A stretch of DNA of 64,000 nucleotides, taken from the NCBI RefSeq assembly GCF_900104135.1, contig NZ_FNIV01000012.1:1-64000 (forward strand), in the 5' to 3' direction. This document shows positions 40,007 through 50,016 of this stretch, in pieces (the first letter of the stretch is position 1; every line of letters begins with the position of its first letter). Under the pieces are notes generated by a model. That model was not told the origin of the DNA and searched no databases. It saw only the letters and a program-made list of their open reading frames with translations. The position numbers and the translations under genes are program-made. Source of the stretch: Halomonas shengliensis (GTDB taxonomy: Bacteria; Pseudomonadota; Gammaproteobacteria; Pseudomonadales; Halomonadaceae).

Positions 40007-43000
40007 ATGTCAGGCCCCTCCTCCCTCCGCTTCCCCGGCTGGCTGTGGCTGATCGCCCTGGCCGGCCTCCTGCTGTCGCTGGCCAGCGCCCAGCAGGCAC
40101 GCCGCGATGCCGAGGCCGAGACCCTGCAGCGGCTCGCCTTCAGCGCCGACCAGGTGGCACTGCGCGTCGAGGAGCGCCTGGCCGCCTATGCGCTGATCCT
40201 GCGCGGCGCCTCGGCGCTGTTCGACGCCTCGGAGACGGTGGACCGCGGCGAGTGGCGCACCTTCGCCCGCCAGCTGCAGGCCTCGGCGCTGCTGAGCAAC
40301 ATCGAGGGCATCGGCTTCGCCCGCCACGTGCCGGCCGAGGCGCGCGCCGCCTATCGGGAGGCGATGCGTGCCGAGGGCTTCGGCGACTACGCCATCACCC
40401 CCGCCGGCCAGCGCGAGGCCTATGGGCCGGTCCACTTCATCGAGCCCTTCGCCGGCCGCAACCGCCGCGCCCTAGGCTACGACATGTTCGCCGAGCCCAC
40501 CCGGCACGCCGCCATGGCTCGCGCCCGGGACACCGGCCAGGCCACCCTGAGCGGGCGCGTCACCCTGGTCACCGAGCAGGGCGAGCCCCAGCCGGCCACC
40601 CTGCTCTACCTGCCTGTCTATCGCCGCGACCTGCCGCAGGAGAGCGTCGCCGAGCGGCGTGCGGCGCTGCTCGGCTGGGTCTACATGCCATTTCGCATGC
40701 ACGACCTGATGGCCGGCATCCTGGCTGGCCGGGACTGGAGCGACGGGGAGCCGCTGACCCTGCACCTCCACGAGGTGGCGGGCGACACCCGGGGCGAGCG
40801 GCTCTATGCCAGCGACCCCGAGCCCGTACCCGCCTCGGACTTCCGTCAGGCGCGCGACATCCAGGCCGCCGGCCAGACCTGGCGGCTGACCCTGCGCCAC
40901 CGCTCGCCCTCGACGGCGGCCGACCTCACCGCCGCGGGATGGCGCCTGGCCGGGGGCCTCGCGCTGACCTTCCTGCTCTGCGCCCTGCTCGCCTCGCTGC
41001 TGGGTACCCGGGCCCGGGCACTGAGCATGTCCCAGGCGCTGACCCGCACCATCCGCCAGCGCGAGGCCCAGCTGGAGAAGGCCGTCGAGCGCCTGCGCAC
41101 CATCGCCGCGCGCATCCCCGGGGTGGTCTACGAGTATCGCCTGATGCCTGGCGGGCGCTCCTGCTTCCCCTATGCCAGCGAGGGCATGCGCCAGGTCTAC
41201 GGCGTGGCCCCGGAGCGGGTGCGCGAGGATGCCACCCCGGTCTTCACCACCATTCACCCCGAGGATCGCGACGCCGTGGCCGTCTCCATCGCCCGCTCCG
41301 CCGAGACCCTCGCCCCCTGGCGCCAGGAGTACCGGGTGCAACTGCCGGACGGGCAAGCCAAGTGGCTGTTCGGCGACGCCCTGCCCCACGCCGAGGCCGA
41401 CGGCGCCGTCTCCTGGTACGGGGTGATCACCGACATCACCGAGCGCAAGCGGGCGGAGGCCGCCCTGCACGCCGCGCACCTCGAGACCCGGCGCTTCCGC
41501 GAGGCCCTCGACCACGTCGGCTCCTACATCTACATGAAGGATCGCGAGCACCGCTACACCTACGCCAACCGCGCCACCCTGGAGCTGTTCGGCTGCGACG
41601 CCGAGGCGCTGGTAGGCTGCGAGGACGCCGACTTCTTCAGCAGCGACACCGTGGCGCACCTCCACGCCCTGGACCGCCGGGTCCTGGCCGGCGAGCAGAC
41701 CACCGAGGAGGTGGTCACCCGCGACGCCGAGGGCGCCCGTCGGGTCTACCTGGAGATCAAGACGCCGATCCGCGACGGCGAGGCGATCGTCGGCCTGCTG
41801 GGCATCTCCAGCGACATCACCCTGATCAAGGAGCACGAGCGCCAGCTGGAGTACCTGGCCCACTACGACGCCCTCACCGGCCTGCCCAACCGGGTGTTGC
41901 TCGCCGACCGCCTGGGCCAGGCCATGGCCCACGAGCAGCGCCTGGGGCGCCGCCTGGCCGTGGTCTACCTGGACCTCGATGGCTTCAAGTCCATCAACGA
42001 CCGCTTCGGCCACGCCGCCGGCGACCACCTGCTGGTGTCCCTGGCTCAGCGGCTGCGCGAGGTGATTCGCGAGGGGGATACCCTGTCGCGGCTGGGGGGC
42101 GACGAGTTCGTGGCGGTGCTGGTGGACCTCACCGACCCGCGCCTCGTCGAGCCCCTGCTGCGCCGCCTGCTCGAGGTGGCCGCCCAGCCGGTGTGGTACG
42201 AGGGGCAGCGCCTGGCGGTGGGCGCCAGTCTTGGGGTCACCTTCTATCCCCAGGCGGAGGGCATCGAGGCCGACCAGCTACTGCGCCAGGCCGACCAGGC
42301 GATGTACCAGGCCAAGCTGGCGGGCAAGGGGCGCTACCACCTCTTCGACCCGGAACACGACCGTTCGGTACGCAGCCACCACGAGAGCCTGGAGCGTCTG
42401 CAGCAGGCGCTGGCGCGGGAGGAGTTCGTGCTCCACTACCAGCCCAAGGTCAACCTGCGCTCCGGCGAGGTGATCGGGGTCGAGGCGCTGGTGCGCTGGC
42501 AGCACCCCGAGCGCGGCCTGCTCCCCCCGGGGGAGTTCCTGCCGGTGATCGAGGAGCACGCCCTCACCGAGGCGCTGGGCGAGTGGGTGATCCGCCGCGC
42601 CCTGGCCCAGGCCGCCGCCTGGCGTCGGGAGGGGCTCGGCCTGCCGGTGAGCGTCAACATGGCCGCCCGCCACCTGCGCCAGCGCGAGTTCCCCGAGCGC
42701 CTGGCGGCGCTGCTGGTGGAGCAGCCGGACCTGCCCGCCGGCAGCCTGGAGCTGGAGATCCTCGAGACCAGCGCCCTGGGCGACCTGGCGCAGGTCACCG
42801 AGCTGCTGGAGGCGTGCCGGCGCCTCGGGGTGCAGGTCTCGCTGGACGACTTCGGTACCGGCTACTCGTCGCTCACCTACCTCAAGCGGCTGCCCGCGGG
42901 CACCGTGAAGATCGACCAGAGCTTCGTGCGCGACCTCCTCGACGCCCCCGAGGACCTCAAGATACTGGCCGGGGTGCTGGGACTGGCCGAGGCCTTCGAG

Positions 43001-43498
43001 CGCCAGGTGATCGCCGAGGGGGTGGAGACCCTGGAGCACGGCCAGCTGCTGCTGCGGCTGGGCTGCGAACTGGGCCAGGGCTACGGCATCGCCCGCCCCA
43101 TGCCGGCGGCGGAGGTCCCGGGCTGGTGCGCCGGATGGCACCCGCCAGCGGTGTGGGCCGGGCAGGCACCGCTGGCGCCCAGCCGGCTGCCGCTGCTCAC
43201 CGCCGAGGTAGAGCATCGCGCCTGGTGCCGCCAGCTGCACCATGCCCTGGCGGCGGGCAGCGGCGTGGCGGCTTTGCCGCTGGCGCGCCCCCACTGCCGC
43301 TTCTGCGACTGGCTGGCCCTCGACCACGGCGATGCCCTGCCCGACCTCGGCCGGCTCCGCGCGCTGCACCGGGAGGCGCACGCCCTGGTGGCACGGCTGA
43401 TCGAGGAGGGGGCAGGCGACGCCGCCGAGGCGCACCGCACCCTCGATGAGGCGTGTGCGGTGCTGCTGGCGGAGATCGAGCGCCTGCTCACGCCCTGA
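40007..43498 (+). CDS. CHASE-PAS-GGDEF-EAL-CZB cyclic-di-GMP enzyme
   Basis: 1163 residues. A transmembrane segment (about 13-30), a periplasmic CHASE-type sensor (about 35-300) and a second transmembrane helix (about 312-332) are followed by two PAS domains. The GGDEF domain has an intact GGDEF at 697-701 and an RxxD inhibitory site (REGD) five residues before it. The EAL domain starts at E826-A827-L828. The C-terminus (about 1065-1155) looks like a CZB zinc-binding domain, with H1070, C1097 or C1100, H1121 and H1125 as candidate ligands. It can in principle both make and degrade c-di-GMP; which activity dominates cannot be told. AGGAG lies 13 bp before the ATG, a long spacing. Confidence 0.88.
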   Translation: MSGPSSLRFPGWLWLIALAGLLLSLASAQQARRDAEAETLQRLAFSADQVALRVEERLAAYALILRGASALFDASETVDRGEWRTFARQLQASALLSNIEGIGFARHVPAEARAAYREAMRAEGFGDYAITPAGQREAYGPVHFIEPFAGRNRRALGYDMFAEPTRHAAMARARDTGQATLSGRVTLVTEQGEPQPATLLYLPVYRRDLPQESVAERRAALLGWVYMPFRMHDLMAGILAGRDWSDGEPLTLHLHEVAGDTRGERLYASDPEPVPASDFRQARDIQAAGQTWRLTLRHRSPSTAADLTAAGWRLAGGLALTFLLCALLASLLGTRARALSMSQALTRTIRQREAQLEKAVERLRTIAARIPGVVYEYRLMPGGRSCFPYASEGMRQVYGVAPERVREDATPVFTTIHPEDRDAVAVSIARSAETLAPWRQEYRVQLPDGQAKWLFGDALPHAEADGAVSWYGVITDITERKRAEAALHAAHLETRRFREALDHVGSYIYMKDREHRYTYANRATLELFGCDAEALVGCEDADFFSSDTVAHLHALDRRVLAGEQTTEEVVTRDAEGARRVYLEIKTPIRDGEAIVGLLGISSDITLIKEHERQLEYLAHYDALTGLPNRVLLADRLGQAMAHEQRLGRRLAVVYLDLDGFKSINDRFGHAAGDHLLVSLAQRLREVIREGDTLSRLGGDEFVAVLVDLTDPRLVEPLLRRLLEVAAQPVWYEGQRLAVGASLGVTFYPQAEGIEADQLLRQADQAMYQAKLAGKGRYHLFDPEHDRSVRSHHESLERLQQALAREEFVLHYQPKVNLRSGEVIGVEALVRWQHPERGLLPPGEFLPVIEEHALTEALGEWVIRRALAQAAAWRREGLGLPVSVNMAARHLRQREFPERLAALLVEQPDLPAGSLELEILETSALGDLAQVTELLEACRRLGVQVSLDDFGTGYSSLTYLKRLPAGTVKIDQSFVRDLLDAPEDLKILAGVLGLAEAFERQVIAEGVETLEHGQLLLRLGCELGQGYGIARPMPAAEVPGWCAGWHPPAVWAGQAPLAPSRLPLLTAEVEHRAWCRQLHHALAAGSGVAALPLARPHCRFCDWLALDHGDALPDLGRLRALHREAHALVARLIEEGAGDAAEAHRTLDEACAVLLAEIERLLTP

Positions 43499-43519
43499 GC
43501 GGGCGCCTCAGGATGGGGG

Positions 43520-44272
43520 TCAGGACTTGCCGGCGGTGAAGCCGCCGTCGACCATCAGGGTGGTGCCGGTGATGAAGCTCGCCTCGTCGCTGGCCAGGAA
43601 CAGGAAGGCGTTGGCGACCTCCTCCGGGCGACCCAGCCGCGCCATGGGGTGCAGGGAAATCAGCCCCTGCAGCAGCTCGTCGTCCAGCGCCGCGAGCAGC
43701 GGGGTGTCGATGTAGCCCGGTCCGATGGCGTTGACCCGCACCCCCTTCGGGGCGGCCTCGATACCCAGGGTGCGGGTCATGTTGACCACCCCGCCCTTGG
43801 CCGCGGTGTAGGCGGCGGTCTGGGACTGCCCCATCATGCCGAGGATGGAGGCGCAGTTGACGATGCTGCCGCTGCCCTGGCGATACATCACCCGCAGCGC
43901 CGCCCGGGCCACCCGGAAGACCCCGTTGAGGTTGATGTCGATGACGCGCAGGAAGTCGTCGTCGCTCACCTCGTCGGAGGGGGCGATGCCGCCGATGCCG
44001 GCGTTGTTGAACACCGCATCCACGCCGCCGAGCTCGTCGACGGTCTCCGCGAAGAGGCGGTCCACCTGGGCGGTGTCGGTGACGTCACACGCCTTGAACA
44101 GGCAGCGTCCGGCGTAGCGGCCGTCGAGCGCCGCCGCCCGGGCCGCCCCCTCGCCGCCCTCCAGGTCGGCGATCACCACGCTGGCCCCCTCTTCGAGGCA
44201 GCGCTCCACGCTGGCCAGGCCGATGCCGCTGGCGCCGCCGGTGACGATGACGTTCTTGCCCTTCATTCGCAT
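43520..44272 (-). CDS. SDR-family oxidoreductase
   Basis: 250 residues, classical short-chain dehydrogenase. The cofactor motif TGGASGIGLA is at the N-terminus, NNAG is present, and the catalytic Ser (NCASILG), Tyr and Lys (YTAAKGG) are all intact. The Asp after beta-2 (IADLEGG) suggests NAD(H) preference. The substrate is unknown. Starts at the ATG with AGAGGAAG upstream. Convergent with the large c-di-GMP gene; 22 bp between stops. Confidence 0.88.
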   Translation of the reverse strand: MRMKGKNVIVTGGASGIGLASVERCLEEGASVVIADLEGGEGAARAAALDGRYAGRCLFKACDVTDTAQVDRLFAETVDELGGVDAVFNNAGIGGIAPSDEVSDDDFLRVIDINLNGVFRVARAALRVMYRQGSGSIVNCASILGMMGQSQTAAYTAAKGGVVNMTRTLGIEAAPKGVRVNAIGPGYIDTPLLAALDDELLQGLISLHPMARLGRPEEVANAFLFLASDEASFITGTTLMVDGGFTAGKS

Positions 44273-44382
44273 GCGATCTTCCTCTGGTCTGGGGGCACGG
44301 CGCCCTGCCGTGCCCTGGCGCCCCCAGTGTAGCCAACCCCGCGCCTCCGGCGGGTGACTTTCCCTTGAGGACGAGCGGCGTG

Positions 44383-45660
44383 TCAGCCTGTCTTGACCCG
44401 CATCAACTCTCCCCATCGGGTGGTGTAGCGTGGCGTGCGCCGCTCGCAGCGCAGCGCCCAGGCGCTGTCGCGCCCGGGCAGGCCGAAGCGCACCGTGTCG
44501 CGGCCCATCTCGCGGTTGAGGCGGTCCAGGGTGGCCATCAGCCGCTGGCTGCGCGCGCGACGGGCGTCGTCGTCGGGGGTCTCGAGCAGCGAGGCCTGGC
44601 GCCGCTCGACATCCACCAGGTCGAGCAGCATCACCCCGCACTTCTGGTAGCGGTAGCCCTCCAGGTAGATCGCCGCCAGGGCGCGGCGCGCCGCCGCCAG
44701 CAGCTCGCGGCTGTCGGCGCTGGGGGCCGGCAGCGCCACCACCGCGGCGTTGCGGTACTGGGGCTCGCCGGCCAGGAAGGGGTTGGTGCGCACGAACACC
44801 TGCACGGCGTGGGCCAGGCTGCCCTGGCGACGCAGCTTCTCGCCGGCGCGGGTGCAGTGCTGGCGGAGCGCCGCGGCCAGCTCCGGGTAGTCGCCGGTGA
44901 GCCGGCCGAAGGAGCGCGACACCAGCAGGCGCCGGCGCGGCTCGCCCATGTCGTCGAGGACGATGGCCGGCCGCCCGCGCAGCTCCCAGACGATGCGCTC
45001 CATCACCACCGAGAAGCGGCTGCGCACCCAGCGCGGGTCGGCCTGGCGCAGCTGCCAGGCGTTCTCGATGCCCATCAGCGCCAGCCGCTCGGCGCTGCGC
45101 CGGGCCACGCCCCAGAGGTCGTCCACCGGGCAGGCCACCAGTGCCCGGCGCGTGCCCTCCCCCTCGGCGTCGAGGCGGCACACCCCCTCGAAGGCGGGTT
45201 CGCGCTTGGCCAGGCGATTGGCCAGCTTGGCCAGGGTACGGGTGGGCGCCAGCCCCACTCCCACCGGGATGCCGGTCCAGCGGCGCACGGTGTCGCGCAG
45301 CGCGCGGCAACGTGGCTCGAGTTCGTCATCGGCAAAGCCCGAGAACCCCACGAAGCTCTCGTCGATGGAGTAGGGCTCCACATCGGGGGAGAACTCGGCC
45401 AGCACCTGGTTGACCCGTCGCGACATGTCACCGTAGAGGGCGTAGTTGCTGGAGAGCAGCACCGCCTGGCGGCGCACCGCCGGCGGCAGCAGGTGCAGCG
45501 GTGCACCCATCGCCACCCCCAGCGCCTTGAGCTCGTGGGAACGCGCCACCACGCAGCCGTCGTTGTTGGAGAGCACCCCCACCGCGCGCCCCTCCAGGCG
45601 CGGGTCGAAGACCCGCTCGCAGCTGACGTAGAAGCTGTTGCCGTCGACCAGGGCGATCAC
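44383..45660 (-). CDS. umuC: DNA polymerase V subunit UmuC
   Basis: 425 residues (E. coli 422), Y-family translesion polymerase. Catalytic acidic residues are in [17 protein letters not shown] (start) and [13 protein letters not shown]-terminal little-finger and UmuC-specific parts are present. GTG start, overlapping the umuD stop by 4 bp (GTGA), so translation is coupled. Error-prone replication past lesions in complex with cleaved UmuD. Regulated by LexA through the box at 46131-46150. Confidence 0.95.
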   Translation of the reverse strand: MIALVDGNSFYVSCERVFDPRLEGRAVGVLSNNDGCVVARSHELKALGVAMGAPLHLLPPAVRRQAVLLSSNYALYGDMSRRVNQVLAEFSPDVEPYSIDESFVGFSGFADDELEPRCRALRDTVRRWTGIPVGVGLAPTRTLAKLANRLAKREPAFEGVCRLDAEGEGTRRALVACPVDDLWGVARRSAERLALMGIENAWQLRQADPRWVRSRFSVVMERIVWELRGRPAIVLDDMGEPRRRLLVSRSFGRLTGDYPELAAALRQHCTRAGEKLRRQGSLAHAVQVFVRTNPFLAGEPQYRNAAVVALPAPSADSRELLAAARRALAAIYLEGYRYQKCGVMLLDLVDVERRQASLLETPDDDARRARSQRLMATLDRLNREMGRDTVRFGLPGRDSAWALRCERRTPRYTTRWGELMRVKTG

Positions 45661-46115
45661 CGCTCGCCCCCCGGCAGGGCATGGAGCACATGGGTGACCA
45701 CGCCCCACACGTGGCACTCGCGCCCCGCCAGGGGGATCGGCGCGAAGCGCGGGTTGCTGGCCAGCAGCCACACCTCGCCGCCGCGCCGCGCCAGGCGCTT
45801 GACGGTGGGCTCCCCCTCCAGGGCGATCACCACCACCCGGCCGGGCAGCGGCTCCAGGCTGCGGTCCACCACCAGCAGGTCGCCGTCGTGGATGCCGTCG
45901 CCCAGCATGGAGTCGCCCTCGGCACGCACGAAGTAGGTGGCCGCCGGGTGCTTCACCACATGCTCGTGGAGGTTGATCTCCGCCTCGAGGTGGTCGTCGG
46001 CGGGGCTGGGGAAGCCCGCCCGTACCCGACACCCCATCAGCGGCAGGCCGGCAGGCGCGGCACCGGGCTCGGCGCGGCCGATCATCCGGGCTCGGGTCAC
46101 GGCGGGCGGGGTCAT
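45657..46115 (-). CDS. umuD: Error-prone repair protein UmuD
   Basis: 152 residues, LexA-like S24 self-cleaving peptidase. The cleavage site is A33-G34 (RAGFPSP) with the nucleophile S69 in EGDSM and the general base K106 in EPTVKRL. RecA filament triggers removal of the N-terminal arm, giving the active polymerase V accessory subunit. TGGAGG precedes the chosen ATG; the longer frame runs through the LexA box and is rejected. Confidence 0.95.
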   Translation of the reverse strand: MTPPAVTRARMIGRAEPGAAPAGLPLMGCRVRAGFPSPADDHLEAEINLHEHVVKHPAATYFVRAEGDSMLGDGIHDGDLLVVDRSLEPLPGRVVVIALEGEPTVKRLARRGGEVWLLASNPRFAPIPLAGRECHVWGVVTHVLHALPGGER

Positions 46116-46130
46116 GGGCACCTCCACAAT

Positions 46131-46150
46131 AACTGTATCTATGAACAGTA
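46131..46150 (-). promoter_or_regulatory. LexA (SOS) box of umuDC
   Basis: On the minus strand TACTGTTCATAGATACAGTT, matching the gammaproteobacterial consensus CTGT-N8-ACAG with flanking TA. It ends 16 bp before the umuD ATG, as expected for an operator over the promoter/transcription start. Confidence 0.95.
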
Positions 46151-46223
46151 TCCTGCAGAGGGGCGCCGCTGACAACTCCCACCCCCGGCGCCCTTCGCCG
46201 CGGCACCCGGCCAGACACGGCGA

Positions 46224-46241
46224 GGCCGCCCGAAGGCGGCC
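46224..46241. terminator. Weak hairpin between the periplasmic gene and umuD
   Basis: GGCCGCC (46224-46230), CGAA loop, GGCGGCC (46235-46241). It lies after the stop of the leftward gene at 46276. No T-run on either strand. Confidence 0.4.
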
Positions 46242-46275
46242 CCGCGGGTCGCGATGCCCGGCCGAGGGTGGCGCG

Positions 46276-46746
46276 CTACCAGCCGCGGCCGCCGCCCTGG
46301 TTCATCATCCGGCCACCGCCGCCCTGGCCGCCCTGGCCACGCCGCTGGTGGAGGATCTGCTCGCGCATCTGCTGGCGATGCTCCTGGCGGATGCGCTGGC
46401 GCTCGGCATCGGACCCGGCCCCCAGCATGCGCTGGTGGTACTCGCGGCGCTGCTGCTGGTTCATCATCGGATAGCCGTAGATGCCGTCGGGATCGAAGCC
46501 GCGCTGCTCGGCGCGCTGGCGCATGAGGGTCTGGTGCTCGGCCTGGATGCGCCGACGCTCCTCCAGGGTGCGGGCCTCGCGCATCTCGCGCTGGAGCTGC
46601 TCGCGCTCCTGCTGGCTGAACATCGGCCCCCCGTAGAGCCGCTCCTCCAGGCTGGTCTCCTGGGCCTGGGCCAGGCCGATGGTCAGGCCCAGCAGGGCCA
46701 CGGGGAGCAGGCGCAGGGAGCGCCGGACGAGGCGTGGGGTCGCCAT
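46276..46746 (-). CDS. Predicted periplasmic protein with tandem helical repeat
   Basis: 156 residues, not recognised. The first about 27 residues form a typical signal peptide (LLPVALLGLTIGLAQAQ). Two similar segments of about 43 residues follow: MFSQQEREQLQREMREARTL and onward, then MMNQQQRREYHQRMLGAGSD and onward, both ending QR-G. They are very rich in Gln, Arg and Glu and likely form helices or coiled coil. The tail is Gly/Gln-rich. The composition and MxxQQR pattern recall Spy/CpxP-type periplasmic chaperones, but no LTxxQ motif is present. The ATG at 46746 has AGAGGA upstream; a GTG two codons earlier is possible. Confidence 0.65.
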   Translation of the reverse strand: MATPRLVRRSLRLLPVALLGLTIGLAQAQETSLEERLYGGPMFSQQEREQLQREMREARTLEERRRIQAEHQTLMRQRAEQRGFDPDGIYGYPMMNQQQRREYHQRMLGAGSDAERQRIRQEHRQQMREQILHQRRGQGGQGGGGRMMNQGGGRGW

Positions 46747-46858
46747 GGTCACATGTCCTCTTCGGGTGAGTGCCTCTCCTGCTATAGGACGGACACGACG
46801 GCTTGGCCAGCACTATCGCGGACGGCACCCCCCGGATTCCCACCCTCCTTGACCCATG

Positions 46859-49800
46859 TCAACCGGTGGCGGGGAGCGGCAGCTCGGCGAGCGGCCCGGG
46901 GCGCCCGAACAGGTATCCCTGGTAGCGGGTGCAGCCGTGGGCGAGCAGCCAGTCGCGCTGGGCCTCGGTCTCCACCCCCTCGGCCACCACCTCCAGCTCC
47001 AGGCTCTCGGCCAGGGCGATGATGCTGGCGACGATGGCCGCCGAGGTCTCGTCATCGAGCAGGTCGCGCACGAAGCTCTGGTCGATCTTGAGCTGGTCCA
47101 GCGGCAGGCGCTTGAGGTAGGCCAGCGACGAGTAGCCGGTGCCGAAGTCATCCAGGGAGAAGCGCACGCCGTGCTCGCGCAGCCGCAGCATCTTGGCCCG
47201 CGCCTCGTCGCGCTCCTCCAGGAAGAGGCTCTCGGTGACCTCCAGCTTGAGGCGCTCGGCCGGCGCCCGAGTGGCCTCGAGGATCGCCACCACCCGCTCG
47301 ACGAAGTCCGCCTCGCGGAACTGCCGCGGGCTGACGTTGACCGCCAGGGTCAGGTGGCGCCGCGCGGGGTCGGCGACCCAGCGCGCCAGCTGGCGGCAGG
47401 CGCTCTCCAACACCCAGGCGCCGATGGCCACGATCAGGCGGTTCTCCTCGGCCAGGGGGATGAACTCCCCGGGGGAGACGCGGCCCCGCTCGGGGTGCTC
47501 CCAGCGCACCAGCGCCTCGACCCCCACCACCTCGCCATGGCACGCCACCTGGGGCTGGTAGTGGAGCAGCAGCTCCTCGCGCGGCAGCGCCAGGCGCAGG
47601 TCCGCCTCCAGCCGCGCCCGGGCCTGCAGGCGCACCTGCATCTCGGGGTCGAAGAAGCTCAGGGTGTTGCGCCCCGCGCCTTTGGCCTGGAACAGCGCCA
47701 TGTCGGCCTGCTGCAGCACCTCGTCGACCCCGGTCTCGTGGTCGCGGAACAGGGTCACGCCGAGGCTGCCGGTGACCAGCAGCCGCTCGCCGCCGAGCAG
47801 CACCGGCGCCTGCAGCGCCGCCAGCAGCTTGTGGGCCACGCGCTCGGCGATCACCGCCACCCCCTCAGGGCGCTCGCCCAGATCGTGGAGCAGCAGGGCG
47901 AACTCGTCGCCGCCCAGGCGGGCCAGGGTGTCGGTGTCGCGGACCACCGCCCCCAGCCGTCGCGCCACCGAGCGCAGCAGCTGGTCGCCGCGGTGGTGGC
48001 CCAGGGTGTCGTTGACCTGCTTGAAGTTGTCCAGGTCGAGGAAGATCAGCGCGCCGTAGCGGCCGTTACGGTAGCTGTCGCGCAGCACCCCCTCCAGGCG
48101 GTCGAGCAGCAGGCGGCGGTTGGGCAGGCCGGTGAGCGGGTCGAAGAAGGCCAGCTGATGGATCTCCTCCTCGGCGGCCTTGCGCTCGGTGAGGTCGCTG
48201 AAGGTGGCGACGTAGTGGGTCAGCTCGCCCTGGGCGTTGCGCACCGCGCTGATGGTCAGCCACTCGGGGAACACCTCGCCGTCGCGACGGCGGTTCCAGA
48301 TCTCGCCCTGCCAGCTGCCATCGCGGGTCACGGCCTGCCACATCGCCGCATAGAAGGCCTCGTCATGCAGCCCCGAGCTGAGCAGGCGCGGGTTGCGGCC
48401 CAGCACCTCGGCCTCGGGGTAGCCGGTGATGCGGGTGAAGGTGTCGTTGACCCGCAGGATGCGCCCCTCGGCATCGGTGATCAGCATGCCCAGATGGGTC
48501 TCGAAGGCGGTGGCGGCGATGCGCAGCTGGGCCTCGGTGGCCCGCTCCTCGGTGACGTCGCGCACCACCGCCAGGGCGCCGCCGGCGTCCGGGCCCTGGC
48601 CGTCCAGGGCGCTGAGCACCGACCGGAAGTGGCGCCTCTCGCCGGCGAGCTCCAGCCGGTAGTCGTACTCCACCGGGCCGCCGCCCTGGCGCAGCTCGGT
48701 GAAGGCCGCATCGAGCTGGGCGGCGAGTGCCTCGGGCAGCACCTCGCGGTAGTGGCGTCCCTGCAGGGTGGCGGGGGCGGCCAGCAGCTCGCCGGGGTCC
48801 GGGGCGTGCACGAAGACGAAGCGTCCCGCCGCATCGAACACGAAGATGATGTCCTGGATCGAGCCCACCAGCGCCTGCAGCCGTGCCTCCCGGGACTGGC
48901 TCTCCTGGCGTGCCTGCTCGCGCTCGGCCACCCGCTGGCGCACCTCCGCCTCCAGGCGCAGGCGATTGAGGTAGTGACGCAGCACCAGGCCGCCCAGGCC
49001 GATCACCGCCAGGGCGATGGCCAGGCGCATCCATAGCCGGTGCATCCAGCCGGTCAGCACCGTCGACACCTCCTCGCCGACCACCGCCACGAAGGGCAGC
49101 TCACCGACCCGGCGCAGGGTGTAGTAGCGCTCGAGCCCGTCCAGGGGCGAGGGGGTGCGCAGGCTGGTGCGCGCCTGGCCGGAGGCGATGAAGGCGCGGG
49201 TCTGCGGCTCCTGGACCAGCTCGCCCAGCACCTCCAGGGGATCGCCCGCCTCGAAGGCGGGACGCCGCGCGATCAGCTGCATGGCGGTGTCGACCAGGGC
49301 GGTGCTCTGGCCCGAGGCCATGCTCAGCCGCTCCAGGTCGTGGGCGAAGGAAGCCAGGTTGAGCTCGGCGTGGACCAGCCCGCCGTCGGCCAGGCGCTGG
49401 GCATGCACCACCCGGTAGCCACGGGCGAGGTGCGACCAGAACAGCGGCGTGACCCGCCGCTCCCCCGGCGGCGCCGCCAGCAGCTCGCGGTGGTAGGGCA
49501 GCCCGCCCAGGGCATAGCCCGGCGGATAGGCGCCGCCGGAGGAGGCCAGCACCCGCCCCTGGACATCCAGCACGCTGAGCCGGTCGAGGAAGGGCAGCCG
49601 GTCGCGCAGCGCCGTCAGCCAGTCGCCCGTCGCGCTGGCCTCCTCCTCCGCCAGGCGCGCCGCCACGCTGGCCAGCAGCGCCTCGCTGGCGGAGAAGGTG
49701 CTGACCACCCACTCCGCCACCAGGTCGGCGCGGGCGGCGGTGCGCTCCTCGGCGGCGTGGATGTCGCGACGGTACTGCTCGAGCATCAGGGCGCCGATCA

Positions 49801-49906
49801 CCCCCAGCAGCACCACCACGCCCAGCAGGTAGACGAGGATGGCACGCCGCCGCTCGCGGCGCAGGTCGGAGGCGGCGGGTGGCGCGAGGTCGGCGGAGTG
49901 CGTCAT
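46859..49906 (-). CDS. Membrane PAS-GGDEF-EAL cyclic-di-GMP protein
   Basis: 1015 residues. A transmembrane helix (about 23-43) and a second (about 300-325) flank a large periplasmic sensor of Cache type. Two PAS domains (about 350-600) follow, then GGDEF (RLGGDEFALLLHD near 663, with RDTD as RxxD inhibitory site) and EAL (VVGVEALVRWEHPERG near 797). Catalytic signatures of both domains are intact. The start at 49906 is the ATG before the signal-anchor helix; the longer frame starts in intergenic DNA. Divergent from the DUF4010 gene. Confidence 0.88.
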   Translation of the reverse strand: MTHSADLAPPAASDLRRERRRAILVYLLGVVVLLGVIGALMLEQYRRDIHAAEERTAARADLVAEWVVSTFSASEALLASVAARLAEEEASATGDWLTALRDRLPFLDRLSVLDVQGRVLASSGGAYPPGYALGGLPYHRELLAAPPGERRVTPLFWSHLARGYRVVHAQRLADGGLVHAELNLASFAHDLERLSMASGQSTALVDTAMQLIARRPAFEAGDPLEVLGELVQEPQTRAFIASGQARTSLRTPSPLDGLERYYTLRRVGELPFVAVVGEEVSTVLTGWMHRLWMRLAIALAVIGLGGLVLRHYLNRLRLEAEVRQRVAEREQARQESQSREARLQALVGSIQDIIFVFDAAGRFVFVHAPDPGELLAAPATLQGRHYREVLPEALAAQLDAAFTELRQGGGPVEYDYRLELAGERRHFRSVLSALDGQGPDAGGALAVVRDVTEERATEAQLRIAATAFETHLGMLITDAEGRILRVNDTFTRITGYPEAEVLGRNPRLLSSGLHDEAFYAAMWQAVTRDGSWQGEIWNRRRDGEVFPEWLTISAVRNAQGELTHYVATFSDLTERKAAEEEIHQLAFFDPLTGLPNRRLLLDRLEGVLRDSYRNGRYGALIFLDLDNFKQVNDTLGHHRGDQLLRSVARRLGAVVRDTDTLARLGGDEFALLLHDLGERPEGVAVIAERVAHKLLAALQAPVLLGGERLLVTGSLGVTLFRDHETGVDEVLQQADMALFQAKGAGRNTLSFFDPEMQVRLQARARLEADLRLALPREELLLHYQPQVACHGEVVGVEALVRWEHPERGRVSPGEFIPLAEENRLIVAIGAWVLESACRQLARWVADPARRHLTLAVNVSPRQFREADFVERVVAILEATRAPAERLKLEVTESLFLEERDEARAKMLRLREHGVRFSLDDFGTGYSSLAYLKRLPLDQLKIDQSFVRDLLDDETSAAIVASIIALAESLELEVVAEGVETEAQRDWLLAHGCTRYQGYLFGRPGPLAELPLPATG

Positions 49907-50016
49907 GCTGATGGCGGTCCCTGCAGGGTGAGAGCATCCTGCCGACAGTGTAACCATTCGCCACGAAGTGTGCCGTTTAGGTACCGTCGTCGCCTGCCGA
50001 TTCGGAGCGCCGCCCC

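Noticed and set aside
39949..43449. 1166-codon frame overlapping the GGDEF-EAL-CZB gene
   Set aside because: Same strand, different frame; Pro/Arg/Gly-rich translation without motifs, while the chosen frame encodes intact GGDEF and EAL.
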